Assembly: GCF_014522325.1 (NCBI RefSeq)
Contig: NZ_CP041983.1
Span: 496,001-560,000, forward strand
Direction of reading: 5' to 3'
From: Lactobacillus sp. PV012
Lineage (GTDB): Bacteria; Bacillota; Bacilli; Lactobacillales; Lactobacillaceae
DNA length: 64,000 nt
The translations under genes were made by a program, and so were the position numbers. Under the pieces are notes generated by a model, which did no database searches, was not told the origin of the DNA, and saw only the letters and a list, made by a program, of their open reading frames with translations. The number at the start of each line of letters is the position of its first letter. Position 1 is the stretch's first letter. This document shows, piece after piece, positions 37,643-47,171 of this stretch.

Positions 37643-39155
37643 GCAAAAAGAAGAGACTAAAAAACGCTCCTCAATCACTGCTAAGTGGGTAAGTGTAATG
37701 GCGGCGACAATTACAGTCTCTTTTGTGATTTTTTCAGTTGGAATTTATTTATTGCTACGCCAGCAACTGATAGCTCAAAATGAACAAATGAGTAATGAGA
37801 TTGTCTCCACTTTTCAAAAGCGTTTGGAAGAAATCCCAACTAATTTCCGCACTTCAAATGTTGTGCCTAAGCTTTCTCCTAACACTAGAAAGATTTTAGC
37901 TGGTGAGGGGCCTTTAAATACTAACGATGAGGTTAATATTTTTAATGATAGTATTTTAGCTACTCTTTCTAATAAAGAAACGACAGTTACTCTCTATAAT
38001 CCTCAAAAAGAAGTGGTATTTACTAATTCAAAAACTACAGTTCCTAAGTTAAAAACTCTTAAGAGCGCCCACGTTCAGAACTTGGTTCATACAGGACATG
38101 GACTAGAGCTAGATGTTTACCAAAAGGTTTATTCACGTGATAATAAACGTTTAGTTGGCTACATTGCAGTTAAAAATACAATGGCGCAAACTAATCATGT
38201 GCTAAAAACGATTAGAGTCTCAATGATTATTTTTTCATTAATCGTTATTGTTATTTTTATGGGATTAACTTTTGTGGTAATTAGTAGCTGGGCAAAACCA
38301 GTAAAAAGAATTTCAGAACTTGCTCGTAAAATTGATAAAGATCCTAATAGTGAAGAACGTTTGCCCAAGCTTAAACGTACTGATGAATTGGGAGAGCTAA
38401 CAGATAGTTTCAACGAAATGCTTGATCGAATGCAAGCTTATATTCGACAGCAGAAGCAATTTGTGGGGGATGTTTCTCATGAATTACGGACCCCAGTTGC
38501 AGTTATTCAAGGTCATATGAATATGCTTAATCGTTGGGGAAAAGATGATCCAAAGATTTTACAAGAATCAATTGATGCCTCGCTTCAAGAAGCCAATCGT
38601 ATGAATCATTTAATTCAGGAAATGTTAGATTTGACCCGTGCTGAACAAATTGATGTTCAATTCCCAAATGAAGTCTCAGATGTAAATTCAGTTTTGGAAC
38701 GTACAGTCAATAACTTGCAGATGATTCACCCAGATTTCAAGATTATTTATGATGATGCAGATTTAAAATCGAATACAAAGATAAAAATGTATCAGAATCA
38801 TTTAGAGCAAGTTTTAATTATTTTGATGGATAATGCGATTAAGTATTCACAAGATCGTAAGGAAATTATTGTAGATGCTTCTACTGAACGAGAAACTGTA
38901 GAGATCTCAGTTCAAGATTTTGGTGAAGGAATTGCACTTGAAGAACAGCAAATGATCTTTAATCGTTTCTATCGAGTAGATAAGGCCCGAACTCGGGAAA
39001 AAGGTGGAAATGGTTTAGGTTTATCAATTGCCCAGAAGTTAGTAGAAGGTTACCATGGGAAGATCAGTGTAACTTCTCAATTAGGTTCTGGTAGTATCTT
39101 TAAGATTGAATTTCCACTTTTGAAATCTGATTCTGAAGATGAAAAATCAGAATAA
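37608..39155 (+). CDS. Sensor histidine kinase (ArlS-like)
   Basis: A 515-residue membrane kinase with helix 1 near residues 25-47, an extracellular sensor of about 155 residues, helix 2 near 205-228, a HAMP linker, the phosphorylated His291 (DVSHELRTP), and ATP-binding N, G1 and G2 boxes (DNAIKYS, DFGEGI, GNGLGLS). Three nearby ATG codons (37608, 37614, 37617) lie inside the regulator gene and none has a clear ribosome binding site, so translation is probably coupled. It partners with the preceding regulator. A terminator follows. Confidence 0.92.
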   Translation: MKMMTNAKKTNKQKEETKKRSSITAKWVSVMAATITVSFVIFSVGIYLLLRQQLIAQNEQMSNEIVSTFQKRLEEIPTNFRTSNVVPKLSPNTRKILAGEGPLNTNDEVNIFNDSILATLSNKETTVTLYNPQKEVVFTNSKTTVPKLKTLKSAHVQNLVHTGHGLELDVYQKVYSRDNKRLVGYIAVKNTMAQTNHVLKTIRVSMIIFSLIVIVIFMGLTFVVISSWAKPVKRISELARKIDKDPNSEERLPKLKRTDELGELTDSFNEMLDRMQAYIRQQKQFVGDVSHELRTPVAVIQGHMNMLNRWGKDDPKILQESIDASLQEANRMNHLIQEMLDLTRAEQIDVQFPNEVSDVNSVLERTVNNLQMIHPDFKIIYDDADLKSNTKIKMYQNHLEQVLIILMDNAIKYSQDRKEIIVDASTERETVEISVQDFGEGIALEEQQMIFNRFYRVDKARTREKGGNGLGLSIAQKLVEGYHGKISVTSQLGSGSIFKIEFPLLKSDSEDEKSE

Positions 39156-39166
39156 CATTAAGTTGC

Positions 39167-39187
39167 CAGTTATTGGCAGCTTTTTTA
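39167..39187 (+). terminator. Terminator after the histidine kinase
   Basis: AGTTGCCA and TGGCAGCT pair (one G-U) around GTTAT, followed by a T-run. A TATAAT at 39204-39209 downstream may start transcription of hsdS. Confidence 0.75.
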
Positions 39188-39233
39188 TTGGGGTGAAAAA
39201 TAGTATAATTAGATGAAATGATTAGGAAAGATT

Positions 39234-40686
39234 ATGGGAGAAGATATGAGTAGTTTGAATATTGATGTACAGGGGATGCGGAAGAAAATTCTTGATTTAG
39301 CAATGCGAGGAAAGCTAGTTAAACAAGATACCAGTGATGAACCTGCGAGTGTTTTGCTTGAGAAGATTAGAATAAAAAAAGAACAATTAATCAAAGAAAA
39401 GAAAATCAAGAAAACCAAACCACTTCCTGAAATTACAGACAAAGAGAAGCCTTTTGACATTCCTGAAAGTTGGGAATGGGTGAGATTAGGGGAAATATTA
39501 TTAATTTAATATCTGGTAGAGACATCCCCAAAAACGATCATTTAGATAAACCTACAAAAAATAGTATTCCTTATATTACAGGTGCTAGTAATTTATTGAA
39601 GGATAGAATAAATATTAATGAATGGATTGAAGAACCTAAAACTATTGTAGAAAAAGGAACTATTTTAATTTCTGTTAAAGGAACAATAGGTAAAATTGCA
39701 ATCTTAACTGCGAAAAAAGCCCATATTGCACGCCAAATTATGGGAATAGAGAATATATTTCTCTTAAGTCAAAACTTTCAAAAATATTTTCTAGAGAGTT
39801 ATGTAGAACAACTTAAAAACAAATCTAAGAGTATGATTCCAGGTATTTCTAGAGAAGATGTATTATTAGCTTCTTTTCCTCTCCCACCACTTGAAGAGCA
39901 AAGTCGAATTGCGGCCAAAATTGAAGAACTTTTTGAATTACTTGATACTATTGCACAAGCTCAAAAGAAATATGAGGGCTTACAAGGAGAATTAAAAGAA
40001 AAGATTCTTAGTTTGGGGATGCAAGGGAAGCTTGTTGATCAAGATAAAAACGATGAATCCGCAAGTATTTTACTTGAGAAGATTAATGCTAAAAAAGCAC
40101 AACTAATCAAAGAAAAGAAAATCAAGAAAACTAAACCACTTCCTGAAATTAGTGATGAAGAGAAGCCTTTTGATATTCCCGAAAGTTGGGAATGGGTGAG
40201 ATTGGGGAAATAGGAGAGTTACAAACCGGGAATACCCCTACAAAAAAAGATAGAAGTTTATACAATGGTGAGATTCCTTTTATTAAACCAGCAGATATTA
40301 CGAACCAGGGTATTAATTATGCAACAGAGGATACTTTAAGTTGTAAAGGAATAGAAAAAGGTAGAATTGCTAATAAAGGTGATATTTTAATTACTTGTAT
40401 TGGTAATTTGGGACGAAATTTTCATGTAAATCGTAAAGTGGCTTTTAATCAACAAATAAATTCTATTTCTCCTATTTTAGGAAATCATGTACTACTTCAC
40501 TATTTTTTAGAAACTAATTTTTTTGTAAAAACAATGTATAAAAATGCTTCTGCAACGACATTATCCATATTAAATAAAACCAAATTGAGCAATTTAATTC
40601 TTCCACTCCCACCACTTAACGAACAAAAAAGAATTGCTGCTAAAATTGAAGAATTATTTACTGTGATTGATTCAACGGCATCATAA
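39234..40686 (+). pseudogene. hsdS: Type I restriction-modification specificity subunit, two frameshifts
   Basis: Intact, this would be a two-TRD HsdS that directs DNA recognition for a type I restriction-modification enzyme. The N-terminal conserved segment and first WEWVRLG motif lie in 39234-39509. The first TRD with central conserved helix (EEQSRIAAKIEELFELL) is in another frame to 40213, and the second TRD with the C-terminal helix is in a third piece to 40686. Both breaks fall at the same place, directly after the WEWVRLG codons, in a run of four G (near 39489 and 40204) where five would restore the frame. The repeated segments around the breaks are about 90% identical. No hsdM or hsdR is in the window. 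Confidence 0.85.
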
Positions 40687-40716
40687 AAAGCATCCCTGTC
40701 CTGGGGATGCTTTTTA
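40684..40716. terminator. Bidirectional terminator between hsdS and yidC2
   Basis: AAAAAGCATCCC and GGGGATGCTTTTT form a strong stem with A-run and T-run on either side, serving the convergent hsdS and yidC2 transcripts. Confidence 0.9.
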
Positions 40717-40725
40717 ATCTATTAT

Positions 40726-41715
40726 CTATTTATCTTTATTTTGTCGTTTTTGTTTACCAGCATTACGTTCACGTAAACTTTGGTGTAACTGATTAGTTTC
40801 TTGTTTTTTAGCTTTCGCTTGAGAAGTCTTACCTAAGATATTATCAATTACTTGTGGAGTAACGACTTGTTTTAAAGGTGTGTCTTTAAGTTCTGCAGCA
40901 ACATCACGTTTAACTTTTGGCATAATAACAAAGGTTGCAATTAATTGTTGAATAACAATTACAATACCACCAGCTGTAAAGTAAAGAGCTAAGGCACCAG
41001 AAGCTGAAATTGAAATAAAGAAGGTCATTGCTGGACTTAAGAACATTGTCATCTTCATGGTTCTCTTTTGTTCTTCAGATAAGCCAATGGTTGAAAGATA
41101 ACCTTGTAGTAAGTAAAGAGCGGTCGCAATTAAAGTAAGTACCAGTGACTTTTGGCTCAAAGAAATTCCAAAGAAAGTAGAATGGGCAAGTTTTTCAGAA
41201 TAGGCTACCGCTTGATAAATTCCGGCCATAATTGGTAATTGAATTAAAAGTGGTAAACATCCCATTCCACCAGTCATCGAAAGATTATTTTCTCGATAAA
41301 TCTTCATTTGGAGTTGACTAATTTCCATTTGTTGTGGTTGAGTTATGCCTGGAGTTTTAAGTGCCTTTTGAACTAACTTCATTTGAGGTTGAAGACGTTG
41401 CATTTTTTCTTGTTGCGTCGTCATCTTGTGCTGTGAAATTAAACGAAGTGGCAATACAATTAATTGAACAACAATCGTAATAATTCCAATTGCCCAGCCT
41501 GCCCCATTTTGGCCACCAATTTTTTGCTCAACGTAAAGCATGATATTTTGTAATGGTTTACCAAAAAGACTGTATACCCAAGCATAAGGACCGCTAGTTG
41601 GTGGATTAGGAATATTAGAACCAGTATGGGTAGTGGTTCCACAAGCAGTTAAAAAAATTGCCATGAGCGCTAAAAGCCCAAATAATTTAAAGTATTTTGA
41701 TTTTTTCAATGTCAC
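40726..41715 (-). CDS. yidC2: Membrane protein insertase YidC2 (lipoprotein)
   Basis: A 329-residue insertase that helps place proteins in the cytoplasmic membrane. It has a lipoprotein signal with lipobox LTAC (Cys25), then the five-helix Oxa1/YidC core (GWAIGIITIVVQLIVLP split around AIGIIT, with the conserved Arg in LPLRLIS) and a basic C-terminal tail. It stands alone, away from rnpA-rpmH, so I call it the YidC2 paralogue rather than SpoIIIJ/YidC1. Confidence 0.9.
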   Translation of the reverse strand: MTLKKSKYFKLFGLLALMAIFLTACGTTTHTGSNIPNPPTSGPYAWVYSLFGKPLQNIMLYVEQKIGGQNGAGWAIGIITIVVQLIVLPLRLISQHKMTTQQEKMQRLQPQMKLVQKALKTPGITQPQQMEISQLQMKIYRENNLSMTGGMGCLPLLIQLPIMAGIYQAVAYSEKLAHSTFFGISLSQKSLVLTLIATALYLLQGYLSTIGLSEEQKRTMKMTMFLSPAMTFFISISASGALALYFTAGGIVIVIQQLIATFVIMPKVKRDVAAELKDTPLKQVVTPQVIDNILGKTSQAKAKKQETNQLHQSLRERNAGKQKRQNKDK

Positions 41716-41777
41716 AAACCTTTCTAACAGTATGATTTCAGTTTACTAAGAATATTTAATTTGAGCAATAGCTAGTA

Positions 41778-42050
41778 TTAATAAATGATTTGAAAAGAAC
41801 GAAATGGTCTTTCTTCAATTTCTTCAACCTCAATTTTATCCACTCTACCTGAAGGAGAGGGAGAGGCTTTAACTTTAGAAATAAATTCTGCTAATACTAA
41901 AGGTTCGCCTTGGGCAACAGCTGTTACAGTGCCGTCAGCATTATTTTTAACAGTGCCTTTAATGCCTAATTCTTTTGCGACATTTTGAGTACACCAACGA
42001 AAGCCAACACCTTGGACATGACCGTGGACAGTAATTTTTTTAGTTTGCAT
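41778..42050 (-). CDS. acyP: Acylphosphatase
   Basis: A 90-residue cytoplasmic enzyme that hydrolyses carboxyl-phosphate bonds. The catalytic Arg lies in GHVQGVGFRW and the catalytic Asn in GTVKNNADGTV, both intact, at the standard family length. It is divergent from the rRNA methyltransferase gene and upstream of yidC2 on the same strand. Confidence 0.95.
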   Translation of the reverse strand: MQTKKITVHGHVQGVGFRWCTQNVAKELGIKGTVKNNADGTVTAVAQGEPLVLAEFISKVKASPSPSGRVDKIEVEEIEERPFRSFQIIY

Positions 42051-42148
42051 GATAAAATCCCCTTTAAAGACTTAAATTAATTTGTAATTATTTCAATTAT
42101 AACGCTAATTCGATAAAATAAAGGAAGAACCTAGAAAGAAGAATTTAA

Positions 42149-42916
42149 ATGATTGAAATAAATTCAGTAAATAACAAACTCATTAAGGATATTCGTAAGT
42201 TAGAAAAAAAGAAATACCGTAAAGAAGAAGGGCTTTATTTAATTGAAGGCTTTCATCTAGTTAAGGAAGCTTTAAAAAGCCATTTGAATTATCGCTATCT
42301 TTTAGCAACTCAAGATTCTTTGACTCGTTTAGAAGCTGAAACAATGGAAGATTTTTCCGACGATAAAACTATTTTGATTAATGAAGCAATTAGTGATCAT
42401 TTGAGTGCAACAAAAAATAGTCAAAATATTTTTATGGTCTTGCCAATTAATCAACCACGTTATTTTAGTTTTGAGTATGGTAAGTGGGTTGTTTTAGATA
42501 ATTTAACTGATCCTGGCAATGTAGGAACAATCATTAGAACAGCAGATTCTGCTGGTTTTGATGGGGTGGTTTTATCGCAAGAGTCAGTTGATCTTTATAA
42601 CCCTAAAGTTCAACGTAGTATGCAAGGAAGTCAATTCCACATTCAAATTATTCAAATGCCAATTATGGATGCAATTTCTAGTTTTGAAAATGGTGGGATT
42701 CCAGTTTATGTGAGCGTACTAGATCCAGATGCTAAGAAGATTGAAAATGTAGTTCCTGTACCACAGCTAGCTTTGGTGATTGGAAATGAAGCTCATGGAG
42801 CAAGTGAGCCGGTCATTGAAGCAGCTGATAAAAAAATCTATATTCCAATTAAAGGACAAGCAGAATCTTTAAATGCAGCAGTTGCAGCTGGCATTATGAT
42901 CTACCATTTTGTCTAA
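42149..42916 (+). CDS. SpoU/TrmH-family RNA 2'-O-methyltransferase
   Basis: A 255-residue SPOUT methyltransferase that probably methylates a ribose in 23S rRNA or tRNA. The N-terminal substrate-binding domain (YLIEGFHLVKEAL) is followed by the knotted domain with motifs LTDPGNVGTIIRTADS, VIGNEAHG and IPIKGQAESLN. The target nucleotide cannot be assigned from sequence. AGAAAGAAG precedes the ATG. Confidence 0.9.
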   Translation: MIEINSVNNKLIKDIRKLEKKKYRKEEGLYLIEGFHLVKEALKSHLNYRYLLATQDSLTRLEAETMEDFSDDKTILINEAISDHLSATKNSQNIFMVLPINQPRYFSFEYGKWVVLDNLTDPGNVGTIIRTADSAGFDGVVLSQESVDLYNPKVQRSMQGSQFHIQIIQMPIMDAISSFENGGIPVYVSVLDPDAKKIENVVPVPQLALVIGNEAHGASEPVIEAADKKIYIPIKGQAESLNAAVAAGIMIYHFV

Positions 42917-42995
42917 GATTAATACTTGTATTTAGTAAGTGAGCATTTTATAATAAATGATATAACAGATTTAGAGATTTTAGGAGGAATAACTT

Positions 42996-43349
42996 ATGTC
43001 AGACACTATCCAAACAAAATCCCAAGAAGGTTGTAGTCAAGTAGAAGACTATAGTCTCTGTGATCATTTTATTAATGCTTTTAGCATTATTGGTAAGAAG
43101 TGGAATGGATTAATTATTAGTTCTTTATGTGATACTCAAGAAATGCGCTTTAAAGATTTGGCACGTTGCATCAGTAAATGCAGTGACCGAGTTTTGGTAG
43201 AACGACTTAAAGAACTTGAAAATTTAGATATTGTAAAAAGAACTGTTAATGATGAAACTGGAATTATTTCTTATACTTTAACTTCAAAAGGTAGTGAATT
43301 AAAGCCCGTTTTTGATAGCGTACATAATTGGGCAGATAAGTGGGAATAA
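42996..43349 (+). CDS. HxlR-family transcriptional regulator
   Basis: A 117-residue winged-helix protein with the HxlR core: FSIIGKKWNGLIISSL, RFKDLARCI, then VERLKELENLDIV and the wing SYTLTSKG. It has five Cys (including the N-terminal CSQVEDYSLC), so thiol or redox sensing is possible, as in several HxlR members. It is a single gene with an AGGAGGA site; the target is unknown. Confidence 0.88.
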   Translation: MSDTIQTKSQEGCSQVEDYSLCDHFINAFSIIGKKWNGLIISSLCDTQEMRFKDLARCISKCSDRVLVERLKELENLDIVKRTVNDETGIISYTLTSKGSELKPVFDSVHNWADKWE

Positions 43350-43399
43350 ACTATCTTGCAAGAATTTAAGTTTTGTTTTAACATAATAAATATAATTAA

Positions 43400-43635
43400 A
43401 AATTAAATGCGTTGATCAAGATTAGTAGTGAGGATTTCTATTTCAGAGAGGGCTTAAGTTGGTGAAAGAGCCTATAGAATAAACATGAATTTCATCTTAG
43501 GAGCAGAATCTAATCAATTCCGGTATTTCACCGTTAACGTAAAAGAGTGTGAACACGCACTTTTGTGCTAGTTTAAACTAGGGTGGTACCGCGAAGCTTC
43601 GTCCCTTTTTAGGGGATGAGGCTTTTTTTATCGGA
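43400..43635 (+). promoter_or_regulatory. T-box leader (tRNA-Phe) controlling pheST
   Basis: The conserved T-box AGGGTGGTACCGCG is at 43580-43593, with an AGAGAGGG and GGTGAAAGAG stem I signature near 43445-43470. The likely specifier is TTC (Phe) at 43491-43493, in GAATTTCATC. The T-box bulge TGGT pairs with an ACCA tRNA end, as expected for tRNA-Phe. The terminator half, AAGCTTCGTCCC with GGGGATGAGGCTT and T-run, lies at 43594-43630. Uncharged tRNA-Phe would favour antitermination into pheST. TATAAT at 43391-43396 is a plausible -10. Confidence 0.93.
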
Positions 43636-43647
43636 AAGGAAAAAATA

Positions 43648-44700
43648 ATGGACTTATTCGAGAAATTAAATAAGTTAAAAGAAGAAGGAACCGAAAAGAT
43701 TAAGCAAGCTGATACTCAAAAAAAGCTTGATGAAATTAGGGTCAACTTAGTTGGCCGTAAAGGACAATTGACAGAAATTTTACACTCAATGAAAGAAGTA
43801 GAAGCAAGTCAACGTCCTAAAGTTGGACAAAAAGTAAATCAATTGCGTGACTACTTCCAAGAGACTTTTGATAAAGCTAAAGAAAAGATGACCGAAGCAG
43901 TAATTGCACGTCGCCTAGAAGAAGAAAAAATTGACGTAACTCTTCCTGGACGTAAAGGGCATGTTGGTTCAATGCACCCAATTAACATTATTTTAGATGA
44001 TTTAGAGAGTTTCTTTATTGGGATGGGTTACAAGGTAGTTCAGGGACCTGAAATTGAAACAGATCACTACTGTTTTGAAATGATGAACTTACCAAAGGAT
44101 CACCCAGCTCGTGATATGCAAGCTACTTTTTATATCGACGAAGAAAACTTGCTGAGAACGCAAACTTCTGGTGACCAAGCACGTGTTTTAGAAAAGCATG
44201 ATTTTTCAAAAGGTCCTTTAAAGATGGTAGGACCTGGTAAGGTATATCGTCGCGATGATGATGATGCGACTCACTCACACCAATTCCAACAAATGGAAGG
44301 CCTAGTGATTGATAAAAATGTAACTATGTCTGATTTAAAGGGTACCTTGGAAATGATTACTAAGCATATGTTTGGCCAAGATAGAAAGACTCGCTTGCGT
44401 CCATCATATTTCCCATTTACTGAACCATCTGTAGAAATGGATGTATCTTGTTTTAATTGTGATGGTAAAGGCTGCCCAATTTGTAAATTCACTGGTTGGA
44501 TTGAAGTTTTAGGAGCTGGAATGGTTCACCCAAACGTTTTGCGTAATGCAGGTGTGGATCCAGAAGTTTATGGTGGTTTTGCCTTTGGGGTAGGACTTGA
44601 TCGTTTTGCAATTTTGAAGTATGGAATTAATGATATTCGTGATTTCTATACTAATGATGTTCGTTTCTTAGCACAATTCCGTAAGGAGGAAGAAGACTAA
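43648..44700 (+). CDS. pheS: Phenylalanyl-tRNA synthetase alpha subunit
   Basis: A 350-residue catalytic subunit of the PheRS tetramer. It has an N-terminal coiled coil (residues 1-85), class II motif 2 around VYRRDDDDATHSHQF, motif 3 with FGVGLDRFAILKYG, and a GPEIETDHYCF segment near the Phe pocket. The stop overlaps the pheT start by one base. Expression is controlled by the T-box leader. Confidence 0.97.
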   Translation: MDLFEKLNKLKEEGTEKIKQADTQKKLDEIRVNLVGRKGQLTEILHSMKEVEASQRPKVGQKVNQLRDYFQETFDKAKEKMTEAVIARRLEEEKIDVTLPGRKGHVGSMHPINIILDDLESFFIGMGYKVVQGPEIETDHYCFEMMNLPKDHPARDMQATFYIDEENLLRTQTSGDQARVLEKHDFSKGPLKMVGPGKVYRRDDDDATHSHQFQQMEGLVIDKNVTMSDLKGTLEMITKHMFGQDRKTRLRPSYFPFTEPSVEMDVSCFNCDGKGCPICKFTGWIEVLGAGMVHPNVLRNAGVDPEVYGGFAFGVGLDRFAILKYGINDIRDFYTNDVRFLAQFRKEEED

Positions 44701-47114
44701 TGCTTGTTTCATATAATTGGCTTCAAGATTTTTTAAATTTAGATATTGACCCAAAAGACTTAGCAGAAAAAATTACACGTACTGGTGTAGAAATTGAATC
44801 AGTTAACCATCCTGAAGATGGATTAAAAAAATTAGTTGTAGGACATATTTTAGAATGTGAAGACATCGAAGGAACTCACTTGCACAAATGTTTAGTAGAT
44901 GTAGGTGAAGATGAGCCGATTAAAATCGTTTGTGGTGCTCCTAATGTAGCAGCTGGTCAAAATGTAATTGTAGCGCTTCATGGAGCAAGAATTGCAGGTA
45001 ACCATAAGATTAAACGTGGTAAGATTCGTGGTATTGAATCAAACGGGATGATTTGTGGTTTGCAAGAAATTGGCTTTGCTGATAAGATTGTTCCTCCAAA
45101 GTATGCAGATGGAATTTTTGTTTTTCCTAAAGATGCTGATGTAAAACCAGGTGAAGATGTTTACCAGGCCTTAGGAATGGACGACTATATCTTAGATTTT
45201 GACATTACTCCTAACCGTGCAGATACTCTATCAATGGAAGGGGCTGCTTATGAAGTTGGTGCAATTGTTGACCAAAAGCCTAAGATTGAACCAGTTGTTT
45301 TAAAAGAAGATGGTGCAGATTGGACTGGTGAGTTAGAGACTGAAGTTGATGAAAAACTTGCTCCTAAAATGTCTTTGCGTAAAATTACTGGTGTTAAGGT
45401 TGGCGAAAGTCCATTATGGATGCAGAGAAGACTTTGGAATGCAGGAATTCGCCCAATCAATAATGTAGTTGATGTTACAAATTATGTCATGCTATTAACT
45501 GGACAACCAATGCATGCTTACGACGCTCGCACCTTTGAAAATGGTAAGTTTGAAGTTAGAAATGCCAAGCAAGGTGAAAAGCTTACTTTATTGAATGATA
45601 AAGAAGTTGAATTAGATCCACGTGATATTGTAATTACTGATGGAAAAGAACCTGTAATGATGGCAGGAGTAATGGGTGGTAAAAATTCTGAAGTTGAAGA
45701 TGATACCACTGATATTATCTTAGAGTCAGCAATTTTTGATGGAACTAGTGTAAGAAAGTCTGCGGTTCGCCACGCTAACAGAACCGAAGCTTCTAGTCGC
45801 TTTGAAAAAGGTGTTAACTGGGATAATACTGAAAAGGCACTTGATATGGCTGCTTTGCTTTTGCGTAATGAAGCTGAAGGAAAGATTGCTACTGGTGTGA
45901 TTCGTCCTACTAAGCAAGAAAGAAAGCCAGCTGTAGTTAAGACAACTATTTCGCACATTAACAAAGTGTTGGGAACTGAATTGACTAGCGCAGAAATTGA
46001 GAAGATTTTTGATCGGTTAAATTTTGAAACTCAAATTAATGGAGATGAATTAGTAGTTACGGTGCCAAATAGAAGATGGGATATTTCAATTCCAGCCGAT
46101 TTGGTAGAAGAAGTTGGTCGAATTTATGGCTATGACAATCTTAAGTCAACTCAACCTCTTTTAGCTGAAACCCATGGTGGCTACAGTGAAAAAGAAATTG
46201 CGATGAGAAGAATTAAGGCAATCATTCAAGGCCAAGGAATGATGGAAGCTATTTCTTATTCTTTGACTTCACCAGAAAAGGCCGTTCGTTACACTAAGGA
46301 TCCTCAACCTTTAGTAGAAGTAGAAATGCCTCTTAACTCAAGCCGTTCTGCAATGAGAGAAAACTTGATGACTGGGTTAATGGATGCTGCTAGATACAAC
46401 ATGGCTCGTAAAGAAAAAGAATTAGCACTTTTTGAACAAGGTCGTGTTTATGATCATGCAAATAACGAGTTCAATGAACATGAACATGTTGCTACTTTAT
46501 ACTCAGGGCATACTTTTGATCAAAACTGGCAACATGAAAATCAAAAGGTTGATTTCTACTTTGTTAAGGGTCAGTTAACTGAACTCTTTATTGCAATTGG
46601 CATTAAAGAAGATGAGGTTGAATACAAAGCAGAAGTAATTAATGGCATGCATCCAACTAGAACTGCTGGTATTTACATTAAGGGTGAATATGTAGGAATG
46701 ATTGGAATGATTAGCCATGAAATTATGGTCCAAGATAAATCTTTACGTGGTAGTGAAATTTATGGTTATGAATTAGATCTTGATAAAATTATTCCACTTC
46801 TTCATAAAGGGATGAAAGCTCAACCAGCTCCAAAATTCCCAGCTATTAAGCGTGATTTATCAGTTCTAGTAGCTGATGACATTACAAATGCTCAAATTGT
46901 AAGTCAAATTAAACAAAGTGCTGGTAAGTACCTTACTAAGGTTGAAGTAATCGATGTGTATGCTGGAGCACAAATTGAAAACGGCAAGAAGTCAATCTCT
47001 TATTCATTAACTTTCTTAAATAAGAAAGAAACTTTGACTGATGAAGTAGTTACTAAGGCGATGGATAAAGTAGAAGAAGATTTGAAGGAAAAATTAAATA
47101 TTGTAATTCGTTAA
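44700..47114 (+). CDS. pheT: Phenylalanyl-tRNA synthetase beta subunit
   Basis: An 804-residue subunit with an N-terminal tRNA-binding (EMAP-like) domain at ~40-150 (KIVCGAPNV), B3/B4 editing domain at ~210-380, B5 domain at ~405-475, a synthetase-like core and a C-terminal FDX-ACB anticodon-binding domain (FPAIKRDLSVLV onward). Length and domain order are standard. Translationally coupled to pheS. Confidence 0.97.
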   Translation: MLVSYNWLQDFLNLDIDPKDLAEKITRTGVEIESVNHPEDGLKKLVVGHILECEDIEGTHLHKCLVDVGEDEPIKIVCGAPNVAAGQNVIVALHGARIAGNHKIKRGKIRGIESNGMICGLQEIGFADKIVPPKYADGIFVFPKDADVKPGEDVYQALGMDDYILDFDITPNRADTLSMEGAAYEVGAIVDQKPKIEPVVLKEDGADWTGELETEVDEKLAPKMSLRKITGVKVGESPLWMQRRLWNAGIRPINNVVDVTNYVMLLTGQPMHAYDARTFENGKFEVRNAKQGEKLTLLNDKEVELDPRDIVITDGKEPVMMAGVMGGKNSEVEDDTTDIILESAIFDGTSVRKSAVRHANRTEASSRFEKGVNWDNTEKALDMAALLLRNEAEGKIATGVIRPTKQERKPAVVKTTISHINKVLGTELTSAEIEKIFDRLNFETQINGDELVVTVPNRRWDISIPADLVEEVGRIYGYDNLKSTQPLLAETHGGYSEKEIAMRRIKAIIQGQGMMEAISYSLTSPEKAVRYTKDPQPLVEVEMPLNSSRSAMRENLMTGLMDAARYNMARKEKELALFEQGRVYDHANNEFNEHEHVATLYSGHTFDQNWQHENQKVDFYFVKGQLTELFIAIGIKEDEVEYKAEVINGMHPTRTAGIYIKGEYVGMIGMISHEIMVQDKSLRGSEIYGYELDLDKIIPLLHKGMKAQPAPKFPAIKRDLSVLVADDITNAQIVSQIKQSAGKYLTKVEVIDVYAGAQIENGKKSISYSLTFLNKKETLTDEVVTKAMDKVEEDLKEKLNIVIR

Positions 47115-47130
47115 TTTTTAGAGAAACTTT

Positions 47131-47139
47131 TGGTATAAT
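47131..47139 (+). promoter_or_regulatory. Extended -10 promoter element before mltG
   Basis: TGGTATAAT at 47131-47139 is an extended -10 element between pheT and mltG. No strong -35 is needed with this type and none is obvious. Confidence 0.6.
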
Positions 47140-47171
47140 TGCCTTAGCTTTGTAAAGGCGGAGGATTGCAA

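Noticed and set aside
39234-40686. Three separate small genes in the hsdS region
   Set aside because: Together they give one ordinary two-TRD HsdS; the pieces join at repeated motifs and two single-base changes restore one frame.
45518-45964. Minus-strand open frame of 148 codons within pheT
   Set aside because: It overlaps conserved pheT coding sequence, has no ribosome binding site and a Ser/Leu-rich antisense composition.
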